DNA of 64,000 nucleotides, from the NCBI GenBank assembly GCA_012862575.1, contig BLSF01000004.1, forward strand, positions 1 to 64,000. The letters run 5' to 3'. This DNA is from Parietichytrium sp. I65-24A (lineage: Eukaryota; Sar; Bigyra; Thraustochytrida; Thraustochytriidae). Below, in pieces: positions 32,661 to 43,232 of the stretch. The notes under the pieces are model-generated. The model was not told where the DNA came from. It saw only the letters and a list, made by a program, of their open reading frames with translations, and searched no databases. Positions within the stretch are counted from its first letter, which is position 1. Every line of letters starts with the position of its first letter. The translations under genes were made by a program, and so were the position numbers.

Positions 32661-35600
32661 TCATTTTTTTAGCTTGTTTAATAATAAGAAGGGCTCGTAG
32701 TTCCGTCTCTCTATAGATGAATTTTTAAGCGACTACAAACGAAAAAAGTTTCGAAACGTCCCACTGCCCTCCATGACTGACATGTGAATTCCTTTTTCTT
32801 TCGAGGGGGTTCCACTGTGATGCGTCTCCGAGAAGGCTATCGGCGCCGGTAGTTCGCAAATTCGCACTATTACCCAAACTCTAGGTTTCTCTAGAGAATG
32901 CGGTACCAATACTACGCCGAGAAGTCGAAAAACTGAACTTACTTTCCGCGTAATGAAGTGGTAAGCTGACTGTCCTCTTTTTGTGGGACGTGGATGTTAC
33001 CATTGTTCTATCATCATGTTAGCATTCTTTTGGCCAGAGGAAGCGGGGTTTCAGATCCAGCTCAACTTTTGCGGTAGTTTGATGAATTTAATAATCGACT
33101 ATGGTCAAGAGCAGATGCCCCCTCCCCATTGGTTGTGTACCGATACTCAGTACTGCACGGCTGGCGGTATATGTGCATGTGCACCTTCACACGTTCTCCC
33201 GAAGTTGATCAAATGCCATTGCAGACGCTCTTCATGGGGAGTGTGGGGTTTCGAATGATGTCACATCATTCCAACTCAACAGGTGTTCACAGGCCATTCA
33301 ATAGTGAGTTTAGTGGCTGAAATTATTGTTTCAATTGTTTTCCATTTTTGAAGTTTAATACCAAGATTTGGAAAATATGAGCGCACTTCTTCGCTCATAG
33401 TCACTCTTCTTCACCATCGAACCGAGCAACCTGAATAGACTCCCCAAATAAATGCTCTGAGGGTATTGCTAATTCAATTGTATAAAAAATTCTCTATTCG
33501 AACAGCGCATCACCACGAGAACTCGTAAGGGACCTCTGCGCCTTTTGGAGAAAAGACAAATCGGACTTGCGACTGCACACTATCGGGGCTATCGGGACTC
33601 AAAGAGTTTGATGACGGGAATTGCACGTATACCGATTGCGGGAAAAAACTTGCACCCGATCGATGAAGAGTGAACAGCCTCGACTGCCAATAACTGAAAC
33701 GTTTATACTCCTCACTACAAAACCGACTTCCAATAATCTTTCTTCACTGTGGGGGGCTCTTATTGCTCGGCTAATCAAAACCTACTATACGCGCTTACTC
33801 CATCGCTACGCTCCTCCGTCCTCATCCTGAAAATCTTTCTGCTCTTGAAATGTTATTGTATTCTTGTCGTTTCAGGTAGTGGCCCCGCACCAGGCCTGCC
33901 TCACACGGGCAAACATTTCCTTCACAAGTAGGAGGTGATAATTGAAACCTTAATCCGTGTAGCTTGTAAACCAGAAGCTCGCTCTGCTTTTCGTTTTCTT
34001 CCGCCCGCTTCTCCACTCGCACCACGCCTTCTCCGAATCAGAACTTGGAGCTGCTGAGGCTCAGCGGCTTTTAGAAAGTTCATTAAAAATGGAATTTGAG
34101 AAAACAAAGGGAGGAAAACAAAGTTAATACACTTTTATACCAAGTATAACCAGCCAACCAACCAACCATGACAGAAAGACTCAGCGCGAAAGAGACATTT
34201 GACTTTTAGCAACCGCAATCGACTTCTACCACCACTCATCCAAATGATAAACAACATCGCCACCATTGCCACCGCCTCTCCACTCTCCTCCACCGACCAA
34301 CTCCGAAGCGCCCCGAGCTGACGTGCTCCGAGCCGAAGAAGCAGTCAAGAACAGCAGAAAAACCTAATTCACTGTCAGGTAAATTTTCAAAGATTTTCAA
34401 GCCTCGCCTAAAGCAGCTCTTAGCGTTCTGTAAAGCCGTGCGCTAGTCCGGAAGGACATATGGCCTCAATTTGAAAATACAGGAAGAAGGATTTGTGCAA
34501 CTGCAACGTCACATGCGATGGTTGGGAAAGAGAGGCTAGAGAGAGCGGAAAAAGAACGGAAAGAAGGATTTGAATAAAAAGGAAAAAAAGCAACATTCTG
34601 GGATTCAGAATTTTAAACGAAGGGGGGGAAAGAGAGCGATCGGAAACCTTCTGGTGTTGGACTCACTCTGAGCAGGATCCTCACACAGCTGGCAGGATCC
34701 TAGTCGTTCAGCTGGCCGCCACCCTAGCTTGCTAAAAGGAATCAGCAACAAGAGCTGTCAAGAGTAACAGATTAGTAAGGAAAACTATCCATCCTCCTCT
34801 CCTCCTCACGGTGTCGTCACGTGAGGGGCGGTAGTCTCACTTATCGACTCATTAATTGACGTTTATAATTATTCAAGGCCAGCGAGGAGTCATTTTTCTC
34901 CCCACACGGGTTTTACGCGCGACCCTAATCATCCGCTATTGTTCGGTACATGTTTAAACACTCTTCATGTAAAAAAATTCGAAGGATCTGCTGGACTACT
35001 TGTATATACGGACTAAACGATAGGACTGTGCGACGCAGTAACTCCTTATTTCCGTAAAGCCATTGCTCCTTTCTTCGAGTACAGTTGGTTTGTTTCACTG
35101 GAAGAATTGTGTGGCGCTCGGACTTGGCAAACACCGCCGCCCTCTACACTGACAACTGGGAAAATGTTGGAGTGCTCTGTGTGTTGACCTCGCTTTGCGC
35201 TGAGCAGCAAAGTGGCAACTCGAGGAGCTCATACAGTACGGAGAACCAAAAGGCAAACCGGAAATTTAGAACTTGGAATAAGCTCGAAGCGGAGAGGAGT
35301 TGCGAACACATCGGGGCTTCCAGTAGTCGCCACCTCCGAGCATGTGGAGGCCCTGAGAAGCTTGCTGGGTTGAGATTCCTTTGCCGCAGCTAACACTCCT
35401 GTCATACACAGTACTACTGGAAGAACTCCCACTTTCTTCCCGATTCTCCTCTATACCTTCCACCGTCTTCAGACTTTCTCGTCCGAAACTACTAGAGTAT
35501 CATTTAATGACTGGCTGGTATCAGCTAGGAGGAAGGGATTACCCGCACCATGGCAACAAAGAGGACTGTGAGAGAGTGTTGCTGTGAGGGGCTGGAAGAA

Positions 35601-35839
35601 GGAAGAAACAGTAAATGTTATAGGATACTGCAAGGTGTGGATGCGGAGAACTCGTCAGTAAAAGGAAAGCAAGGCAAGACAGTACCATGCAATTGTTCCT
35701 GTCGTCGCCAGAAATCAAAACTCAAATGCTTACCACGGGGTTTTGCAACATCGCCTAAAAGTGAAATTCCAATTGCCTCTCAGCACTTCATTCCTCACAC
35801 TACCCCCTCCTTTGTCTCCATCAGCCCTCCCACCATCCT

Positions 35840-36720
35840 GTCTTCCTCACACACTCTCCCTCTCTCTCTACTCTCTCTCTCTCTCTCACGCCATCTATCT
35901 ATCTGTCTATCTGTCTATCTATCTATCCTTCTGTCTACCTTTTCATCAAACTATCTATTCCTCTTTGTCTTCTCCCGCTATCTCTTCCCTCCTCCTTCCT
36001 TTCCTTTTCGCTCCTCACACCACCACTTCCCTCACGCATAGCAACCCCTACTCTCTCACAGTCTCTCTCCCTCTCTCTCTCTCTTTCCTCACCTCGGAGA
36101 ATGACAGCCCCGAGTACCATACAACACCTAGACGCTCATTCTCCTTCTCATTCCCATTCGCGCCCTCACTCACTTCCTCTCTCTCACACTCACAACACTC
36201 ACATGAAGGAAAAGGAGAAAGGAGAAAGGAGAAAGGAAAAGGAAAAAGAAACACGGCGCCCTCCAAGCCAGGCACACAGCGAGAGAGGAAGAGAGAGACA
36301 GAGAGACAGAGAGACAGAGAGACAGAGCGAGAGTCGGAGTCCGAGGAAGGTCTTCGTGTGGGAACGACGAACAGTGCAACCCGAGCGTCCTCCGACGTGA
36401 CCAGCAACTCCGACGCGGAGAAAGAGAGAAAGAGAGAAAGAGAGACAGACAGCCATACAGAGACAGAAGACGCAGAGAGAGAGAGAGAGAGAGAGAGACA
36501 GGGAAATAGCCACGCGGACACGGTACTGCGGGGCGGGCAAGAGCGCGGATATTGGCGTTGCAAAAGCAGAAGCGCAAGCATTTTACGAGGGAAGAGAGAG
36601 AGGAGTTGCTGAGCGAACAGAACCGTTTGGTGCTGGGGAGAAGAGAAGTGAAGTGAAGAGAGCGAGAAGGAGGAGAGCAAGTGCGGGCGTGGAGTTGATT
36701 GAAGAAAAGAAAAGAAAACA
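35840..36720 (+). repeat. Polypyrimidine block followed by polypurine block
   Basis: 35840-36200 is CT-rich with (CT)n and (TCTA/TCTG)n (35888-35935). 36205-36720 is GA-rich with GAGAGACA repeats (36291-36330) and (GA)n (36472-36498). Plus-strand pyrimidines followed by purines could pair with each other in an imperfect hairpin. Confidence 0.8.
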
Positions 36721-37153
36721 CAGAGGCAGTGGAGGTGGCCAGTAAGGCAGTTCTTCCATTTTTCTGGGTCGATTCGGCCAAGGTTGAAGGTTGAAGCTGT
36801 GGTTTGTAACAGCAATTGAAGTTGTTTGTTACAGCAAATCGGAAACCCGGGCTTGGACCCAGCGAGTGAGAACGCAAGTCGTTGTAAAAGCGCTCTGCCA
36901 GCTGCGGTGGTGTGCGGTTGCAGTCGCGAGGCGTTTGCGCTGACCTTCTTTCCTTCATCAACCTCCGGGAGTTGGGAGACACTTTGGTCAAAGCATTACA
37001 CGACCCACGGGAGGTTTCCTTTTTCTACAACCTGCCGGCATTTGCCCGACGGTGTGGCAGCTTTTATCGTGGTGAACTCCGTTCAGCTGAACGGAAAGAA
37101 AGGAAAAGGCAAAGGCAGCGTCGTGACCGTGGCATTAGGATACAGATGCCACT

Positions 37154-38872
37154 ATGGGAGGAGGTATTGCGCAAGGATCAGCGCCGCACAAGCAGCACAG
37201 GCAGCGACGTCAACAGAGACAAGTTCGGTCCGATCGCAAGAGAGAGCATGCGTCTTCGCAATCTGGCAGACGGCAAAGGGTTAAATTAGAGGCAGACTAT
37301 GCGCAGCAGCACTTGCTACTGCAGCAGCAGCAGCAACAACAACAAGAGCAGCAGCAACAACAACAACAAGAGCAGCAGCAGCAGCACGGCGGTGGCTACG
37401 AGCAGTTCACCTCGAACGACCATGCTCGACGCGCGCAGTTGCAAGGGAAATTAGCGAAGGATGAAGGCAAATCTCTCTGTTTTCGGGAGGCGCCAGATGA
37501 AGAAGAAGGCGTTTCTAGGTTTGATGGAAGTAGCGGACAGGACGAAGATGTGAACGAACTTATGAATATCTTATTTGACAGCTCCAGCAGTGGGGGGTCA
37601 GCCCCCAGGCGACAAGGGCGGCATCAGCACGTTCATCACGCCGAGACTTTCACAGATGAAGGCGGGTGGGGTCAGATTGACGAGGAGTACATGCCTCGCC
37701 CAACGGAGCCTAAATTCGTGACCGTTCCTGCGGTCTCCAGGTCCGCGCAACCTCCGCTTACGTCGTTCCAACCAGAGTATATGCAGTATCCAGAGCAGCA
37801 GCAGCAGCAGTCGATGCTAATGCCGATGGGGTCAACGTCTTCGTCGTCTTCGTCGGCCCCTAGTTCGGGCGCGTCCTTATCGAGGACTTTCAGTAAAAAT
37901 AATGCTGGGCCACCCCCGGCTCAGCTCCCAACAGAGGTTTTGCATCAGCCGCCTCAGCAAGGATTCATAACAGTCGAAAATATGGGTGGCGGAGCTTCGG
38001 AAATATTGCCTCCGGGGCCATCACGCAAACGGAGCAGGAAATCACAATCGATTTCCGAATCTCTTCCAAGAGGGTTTCTGCCACCTCCTTTTCAACGCCT
38101 TCCATCGCCTGCACTGCCGCCTAGCCACATGATTCACTCGTCCGTGTCGCCCAGCTCCAACAGCATGATCCAGTCGGCAATTTCGCCCAGCTCCAACAGC
38201 ATGTCAAATGACCTTCCCAACTCGCCGTCTTCCATCTCAAAGAAGAATTCCAAGCTGGACAGGTTCTTTTGGAGCGATCAGCAGCACTCGCTGTTTCTTC
38301 AGGCCATGTTCCGTCTTGGTCTCACCGAGCAAAAGCCTGACGAAGTAATGTTGATAATGAGCCTGACAAAGCCAGACGGAGCTTTAATGCTGTGCAAGAG
38401 CACAAAAGAGATGGAGCTGATCTTGAAGCGGCTGCTCAACTCGATGGAAGCCATGGTGGAGGTTTTCGCAGTGCAAATGCAGATTGCGTGCAGGCAGGCC
38501 CCGTCGCGGACGAACATTAACGAGAGGAAGGGAGGGCACCCATCCTTTCATGTTTACCCGTTCCCTGTTCGCGAATATCCGTGCGACCCCGTCGTCGCAG
38601 AGGTGGTTGGCCTGGATACCAGCGCCGATAAAACTTTTTGTCAGAGGCTGATGGCTGCCGTCTTTGATCTTGGGCTCAAGTACGCTCGCCCAAAGACTCT
38701 ATTTGCACAGATGCAGCCATGTGCCGAGCAGTTGACATCTGGTTCCATAAAATCTCACTTGCAAAAGTACAGAGCCAATTGCCGCTCGACGAGAAGAATG
38801 TTTCTTGAGCTCTTTGGGCCAAACGAGGCCTGCAGAGCAGAGTCGGTTGACTTGTACCCCACTCGTACTTAA
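37154..38872 (+). CDS. Q-rich regulator with two GARP/MYB-like modules
   Basis: A 572-residue intronless protein from ATG 37154. The N-terminus is basic (residues 14-45), then a poly-Gln tract coded by CAG/CAA (about 51-77). The middle is Ser/Pro/Gln-rich and disordered. A module at about 367-430 begins DRFFWSDQQHSLFLQAMFRLG, like helix 1 of GARP/MYB domains (W-x-x-x-x-H-x-x-F). A second module at about 490-540 has FCQRLMAAVFDLGLKYARP, then SIKSHLQKYR (residues 531-540), the GARP signature that contacts DNA. GARP proteins are transcription factors of plants and many protists. The first module lacks the SHLQKYR end and the second lacks the Trp, so they may act together. Target unknown. Confidence 0.7.
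   Translation: MGGGIAQGSAPHKQHRQRRQQRQVRSDRKREHASSQSGRRQRVKLEADYAQQHLLLQQQQQQQQEQQQQQQQEQQQQHGGGYEQFTSNDHARRAQLQGKLAKDEGKSLCFREAPDEEEGVSRFDGSSGQDEDVNELMNILFDSSSSGGSAPRRQGRHQHVHHAETFTDEGGWGQIDEEYMPRPTEPKFVTVPAVSRSAQPPLTSFQPEYMQYPEQQQQQSMLMPMGSTSSSSSSAPSSGASLSRTFSKNNAGPPPAQLPTEVLHQPPQQGFITVENMGGGASEILPPGPSRKRSRKSQSISESLPRGFLPPPFQRLPSPALPPSHMIHSSVSPSSNSMIQSAISPSSNSMSNDLPNSPSSISKKNSKLDRFFWSDQQHSLFLQAMFRLGLTEQKPDEVMLIMSLTKPDGALMLCKSTKEMELILKRLLNSMEAMVEVFAVQMQIACRQAPSRTNINERKGGHPSFHVYPFPVREYPCDPVVAEVVGLDTSADKTFCQRLMAAVFDLGLKYARPKTLFAQMQPCAEQLTSGSIKSHLQKYRANCRSTRRMFLELFGPNEACRAESVDLYPTRT
37318..37385 (+). repeat. CAG/CAA repeat coding poly-Gln
   Basis: A run of CAG and CAA codons with GAG interruptions, in frame in the GARP-like protein; likely length-polymorphic. 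Confidence 0.9.
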
Positions 38873-39405
38873 AAGACGTCTCTCATCAACATCCTGGATG
38901 GCTGTGCATCCGCTAAGTTCTCGAAAAGTAGCACGGCGCTTGTTTTCCTTTTCCGGTGGAGCGGCCACCAAGCAGTCGTTTTCTTTTCTCCACCAAATTT
39001 TGGCTATAGTAGGGAAGCTGTTCTTCTACGCTTGTCATTGAGGCTTTCGCGCCTTCAGAACCTTACCTGGCAGATTCCCCTACAGTAATAATTCATGCGT
39101 GCCTCCTTGTGCACAAACTGACTGACTCATTGACTGACCTGTGCAACGGTTATAACCTTTTGGTCGACACTACAAATCCAAAACATATGATTCTTTGAAA
39201 CCCGTTCTTTCTTTTAGTTCTTTGCAAAATTCAGTTGAAATAGTGCACGGAATAAGACACACATAATTTTAATTTTGGTTGACAGATTGCGTAAAACAAA
39301 AAGAGACAATAAGAGCAAATAACTGGACGACTTTGCTTTTGACCATGCGCATAGGCTGTGGCTCGCTGGCTGGTGAGGGGCGGGTGCTTGCGCCGGACTC
39401 TGCAA
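38873..39405. other. Convergent 3' flanks, no gene seen
   Basis: 3' regions of the GARP-like (plus) and membrane-protein (minus) genes. No motif found. Confidence 0.6.
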
Positions 39406-41475
39406 TTAATAGCACACCGGAATGACGAAAAAGCCGAAGGCAATGAGGAGTGGGAAACAAAGCTGCATCATGAAAGATACCCATTGGAAGATCCCGTCGA
39501 TCGTGTGGAATGGCACTCGTTGGGGCAGACCTTTGCTAACACTACCCCTCACATCCTTCACTAGCTGCACACCGAAAAGTACACGCACAATATCCTTCAA
39601 AAATTTGCGCGACGTAGATTCTGGGATACTGTAGTTTTTGATCCGCATATTCGGAATGTCATGCTCAATGTCAGTAATTTCCTCAGGAATCCGTGACATG
39701 AAAATGACTTTGTCCCATCGAGACCACGTGCGGTATTCGCGATACTTGTCAAAGATTCCAGAAGGATTGCGCGCAAAGTAGTTGAGGAATGTGTCGAAAA
39801 AGGAGAATGACACAACGCGCTTTTCAAACTGCTCGATGCCGTCCTCGTTCCCTTTTTCCCTCGAGTATTTGGCGCACTCGCTGAACAGAGCGTCTTCTTC
39901 TGACATGAACTGCGGGTTCCTGTCGTCCTTGCGAGCCAGGCTTGCCTTCTTCAGCTGCGGGAGAAAATACATGGCGCCGCCAAGTTCATCGGCGTATTGC
40001 TTGGTGTCAATGTCGTAAGCCTTGCAAAAGGCATTTGGATTGCTGATCAAGCGGAGCCGCAGAGACGACTGAAGCACAAGCTGCCAAGCCCCGGCATTTA
40101 GCCAGCGATTACCCTCGTCATACCATTCGGAGGCAGCTACCTGCTCATCAATCTGGTGAATGAACTCGCCCGCCAAAGCGTTCAAGATGACGTCGAGTAC
40201 CTCCTCGGTATTGAATAAAATGAAAAGCATGATCGAGTACAGAATGCACACAAACGCTGTGTTCATGTAACGGTCCATTTTGAATCCAAGCTGCTGTAAA
40301 AATGTATCGTCCCCTTGCTCCCACACCACCTGCCTCAACGAATTGAGTTTGCTGTATGTCGTGTGCGCGTCTCCTGTGGTTCGGTAGAATTTGCTCAAGT
40401 TGTCTGGCACGACGGTGAGGATGTACACGGACAGCACCGCAAGAACCATGAGCTTTCCGGTCATGTTTCCTGATGTGTGGCAGAACTGCTCCCAACTGGT
40501 CTCGATGCTAAAGTTCTCCCAGCTGTCGTCTATTTCAAAGCGATCCGAGTTGACGAGGGCGTTGAACAAGAGAAGCACTGGGATCAAAAGTTGCACCACG
40601 AAACAGAAGAGGGCGAAGAAGGATCCGCTGCCCAGAATGGAGAGGTAAGTGTAAACAGACATGTCATCGTCTTCGAAATGCCATTCGTCCTTGTCCTCTG
40701 TGATCTTGTCCAGCAGCTCGAATGGCGTGATGAGATGGTTTAGCAACATCTCCTGGACATTGTGCGTTTGCTTCTTGTAGTGACGCAGGAAGTCCGCGTT
40801 GCGCTCATCATTCAGCCACTCGTGAAACAAGTCATCTGCGTATTTTTGACAGTCCACCTCCATAAAGTCGCGCTCATGATCGCGCTGGAACCTCACGTGT
40901 CTCTCCAGCTTAAGGAAGCAGTATTGTTGCCACACCCACGGTCTTGAGCCAAAGATGGCTTTCAGCCCTTGCTCTGTGGCGCGGATTTTCGTTTCGAAAA
41001 GCATATTTGCGCCGTCCACATTGTAGTATGTGTCGTACTCTGGCTCTTTTCCAGCATTGTCAGGATCATTCCAGTCCCAGGAGTCAGGCGCCTGCTTGAC
41101 CACCCCGCGGATCTGCGTGACATGCCACTTCATATCGGAGCCAATGTATTCCACCCAGTCTCCTCTCGAATACACTGTCGTGGTCTTGTCCGTCTGGTGA
41201 AGGATGCTTCGCACAAGCTCTCTCACCTTCGGCGCCGCAGAAATCTCTCCGTACAGGGACTTGACGATCTTGCGTGCTTGCGCCCTAATGTCGTCCATGT
41301 CCATTTCGGAAGCTTCGCTGAAAGTGTCAGACTGCTTGACGTAGATCGACACCGCGTGGTCCAAGAGCTTTTGACGGTTCCTGCCGCGCTTGTCCATGCG
41401 GCCCGAGTTATCGCTCTCCTCTTCCGCCTCTTCCACGGCGGGGTCCATCGCAGGGTCCTTTTCGTCGTCCGGCAT
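39406..41475 (-). CDS. Multipass membrane protein of unknown function
   Basis: 689 residues from ATG 41475, intronless. The N-terminal 270 residues are charged and cytosolic-looking, with a possible small barrel at about 103-126 (RGDWVEYIGSDMKWHVTQI). Four hydrophobic segments at about 283-308 (FFALFCFVVQLLIPVLLLF), 339-357, 403-422 and 665-688 suggest an integral membrane protein with a large loop between TM3 and TM4. I recall related proteins of unknown function in diatoms and other stramenopiles, but this is from memory and unverified. Not a known channel or transporter family that I can name. The upstream 8-bp repeat (41576-41646) may be in its promoter. Confidence 0.6.
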   Translation of the reverse strand: MPDDEKDPAMDPAVEEAEEESDNSGRMDKRGRNRQKLLDHAVSIYVKQSDTFSEASEMDMDDIRAQARKIVKSLYGEISAAPKVRELVRSILHQTDKTTTVYSRGDWVEYIGSDMKWHVTQIRGVVKQAPDSWDWNDPDNAGKEPEYDTYYNVDGANMLFETKIRATEQGLKAIFGSRPWVWQQYCFLKLERHVRFQRDHERDFMEVDCQKYADDLFHEWLNDERNADFLRHYKKQTHNVQEMLLNHLITPFELLDKITEDKDEWHFEDDDMSVYTYLSILGSGSFFALFCFVVQLLIPVLLLFNALVNSDRFEIDDSWENFSIETSWEQFCHTSGNMTGKLMVLAVLSVYILTVVPDNLSKFYRTTGDAHTTYSKLNSLRQVVWEQGDDTFLQQLGFKMDRYMNTAFVCILYSIMLFILFNTEEVLDVILNALAGEFIHQIDEQVAASEWYDEGNRWLNAGAWQLVLQSSLRLRLISNPNAFCKAYDIDTKQYADELGGAMYFLPQLKKASLARKDDRNPQFMSEEDALFSECAKYSREKGNEDGIEQFEKRVVSFSFFDTFLNYFARNPSGIFDKYREYRTWSRWDKVIFMSRIPEEITDIEHDIPNMRIKNYSIPESTSRKFLKDIVRVLFGVQLVKDVRGSVSKGLPQRVPFHTIDGIFQWVSFMMQLCFPLLIAFGFFVIPVCY

Positions 41476-41575
41476 CTTTCCTCGCTTCTTCTTCTTCCAC
41501 CCTCTTTACCAACGCGGACCCAGCCCAACAAGCCCACTAACAGACCGGCGCAGTCCTTCTCTGTTCTCGCACTTT

Positions 41576-41646
41576 ACGTTCCCACGTTCCCACGTTCCCA
41601 CGTTCCCACGTTCCCACGTTCCCACGTTCCCACGTTCCCACGTTCC
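41576..41646 (+). repeat. 8-bp tandem repeat ACGTTCCC, about 9 copies
   Basis: Nearly perfect array of ACGTTCCC starting 101 bp upstream of the membrane-protein start codon (minus gene). Perfect spacing of 8 bp suggests a regulatory or unstable array. Confidence 0.9.
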
Positions 41647-42338
41647 GACGCACTGCGCATGCGCCAAGACTCGCTGTGTGACTGAATGTGTCTGGCTGTG
41701 TGACGGAATGTGTCTGGCTGTGTCTGAATGTGACTGCCTGCGAAGGCAATGTCCACGTTTCCTCTCTGTCTCTCTCTGTCAATCTCAAGGGCTCAAAAGT
41801 CTTCTGTTTGCCACTGCAATGTATATGACTATCTGTTTATGTCTCTCTCACTCTGTGTGCACTAGACCAACCCGTATTGTGTCCTACTGATTCTTGAGCT
41901 GCTCTTCACTCTCTCTCTATCAGTGTGGTTGCATTGTCTTGCACAGCGCGGTAGAAGGGCCCATTAGGAGGATTCACAAATCGGTTCAGAATTCGCAGTT
42001 TGCTGTTAGCAAGATGCGGTAGGAGAAGACTGAGAAGACGGACACAGCTATTGTGATGAGTAACGCCATGGGTAGTATGGTGCGGAGGAGCTAGTGGCGG
42101 GTAGTGAGTAGACTAGCTACTACAGGATAGTCAACTTTTGTTGGGTGTTGTCGCTGCTGCTGTGGCCAGGAGACTTGGAGATAGATTGTTGTTCACATGT
42201 CAATAGGAATGTTCATTGAACTGTAAGTTTACTGCCAATTGTTGCTTCTGCGAAGTTACTCAATTGGAATAAAGTCTGTGGTACTGTCTGTACCAAAGAG
42301 AGAATCGAAACCGATAAAAGCATTTGTTGTGGATGAAA

Positions 42339-42371
42339 GGATGGATGGGTGGATGGATGGATGGATGGATA
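42339..42371 (+). repeat. GGAT microsatellite
   Basis: About eight tetranucleotides with one G substitution. Confidence 0.85.
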
Positions 42372-43232
42372 GAGAGAGATGCATAAGCTTACGCCGCAGG
42401 CAGGCCCTGAAAAAAAAACAGGGTCAGCAGCTTGTATCCAAAGCCGAGGTTCACGCAATATCCTCTCTTGGACGCAGGTTTGATTGGTGAAATTTGTGAA
42501 ATATTTGCGTCGCGAGAGGCTCAAAATTCGAAAGAAAAAGGGTGGGGCGAAGCTACACAGCATCTATTATAGTTTTCGTTATCCCATTCCCATGGTGTGC
42601 ACACTATTATTAACAAGTAGCATTCTACCTCCTCGTGTAAATGATTGATAGTGCTGTACGAGTAGTGTATCTTAGCCTCTGGTATGTGCCTCTACTGGGT
42701 TCATAAGATGTTGCTACTAATTTTTTGATCCTTGAATTTGACTGAAAGTGTGCACCAGTTGATGAATAAGACTTTGAAAGTTTCAACTTGCAAGCTGTGC
42801 GAAGCTATGCGCAGCTGCTAGCTACAGCGAGCGGGGTGTCTGTCAACCAAAAGTCTTGGTGGGGTTCTGTTCAGCTGGCAGGTAATTGATTTCTGTACGC
42901 ACTGGTACCTCACTGGAAAAGAGTTATGGGAAATCATATCGCCTATGAATATTAGATCGCAGTTGGGAACGATTTGGTACAAAGATAAAGACCTTCCCGC
43001 TGGAACTTTTGGCAGTCACTCTTGGCAGTCATGTTTTTATCAGTTGCGCGCTGGTTCTTGCGCGGAGAACCGTAGTCTCGCGCCTGTGTTGTATTGCGCG
43101 CAAATCCCGTCAAAAAGGGCGAGAAGTTCGCACCTGGTTTGAAGAGGTGGTGCAGTCCCGCAGTCGCTACATATCACAGATTTATCGTTTTAAAGAGTTG
43201 CACTATACAAGCTGAGCCCAAGAGTGTCTGCA

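Larger units (their letters stand above)
29894..37153. other. 7.3-kb gene-poor region
   Basis: Between divergent BolA and GARP-like genes. I found no frame with a recognisable domain. It holds a minisatellite (32.4-32.66 kb), a pyrimidine block (about 35.84-36.2 kb) and a purine block (about 36.2-36.7 kb). The last 500 bp likely contains the promoter and leader of the gene at 37154. A non-coding RNA or an unrecognised multi-exon gene cannot be excluded. Confidence 0.6.
41476..43232. other. Intergenic, no gene seen
   Basis: Upstream of the membrane protein and downstream of the SUV3-like gene (both minus). Contains the 8-bp repeat and a GGAT microsatellite (42339-42371). Short frames only. 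Confidence 0.6.

Noticed and set aside
35743-36612. 289-codon frame and overlapping minus frames to 36991
   Set aside because: They lie entirely in the pyrimidine/purine simple sequence; Ser/Leu or Arg/Glu runs follow from the repeats.
41576-41646. CRISPR-like direct repeats
   Set aside because: Repeats are 8 bp and contiguous with no spacers, and the genome is eukaryotic.
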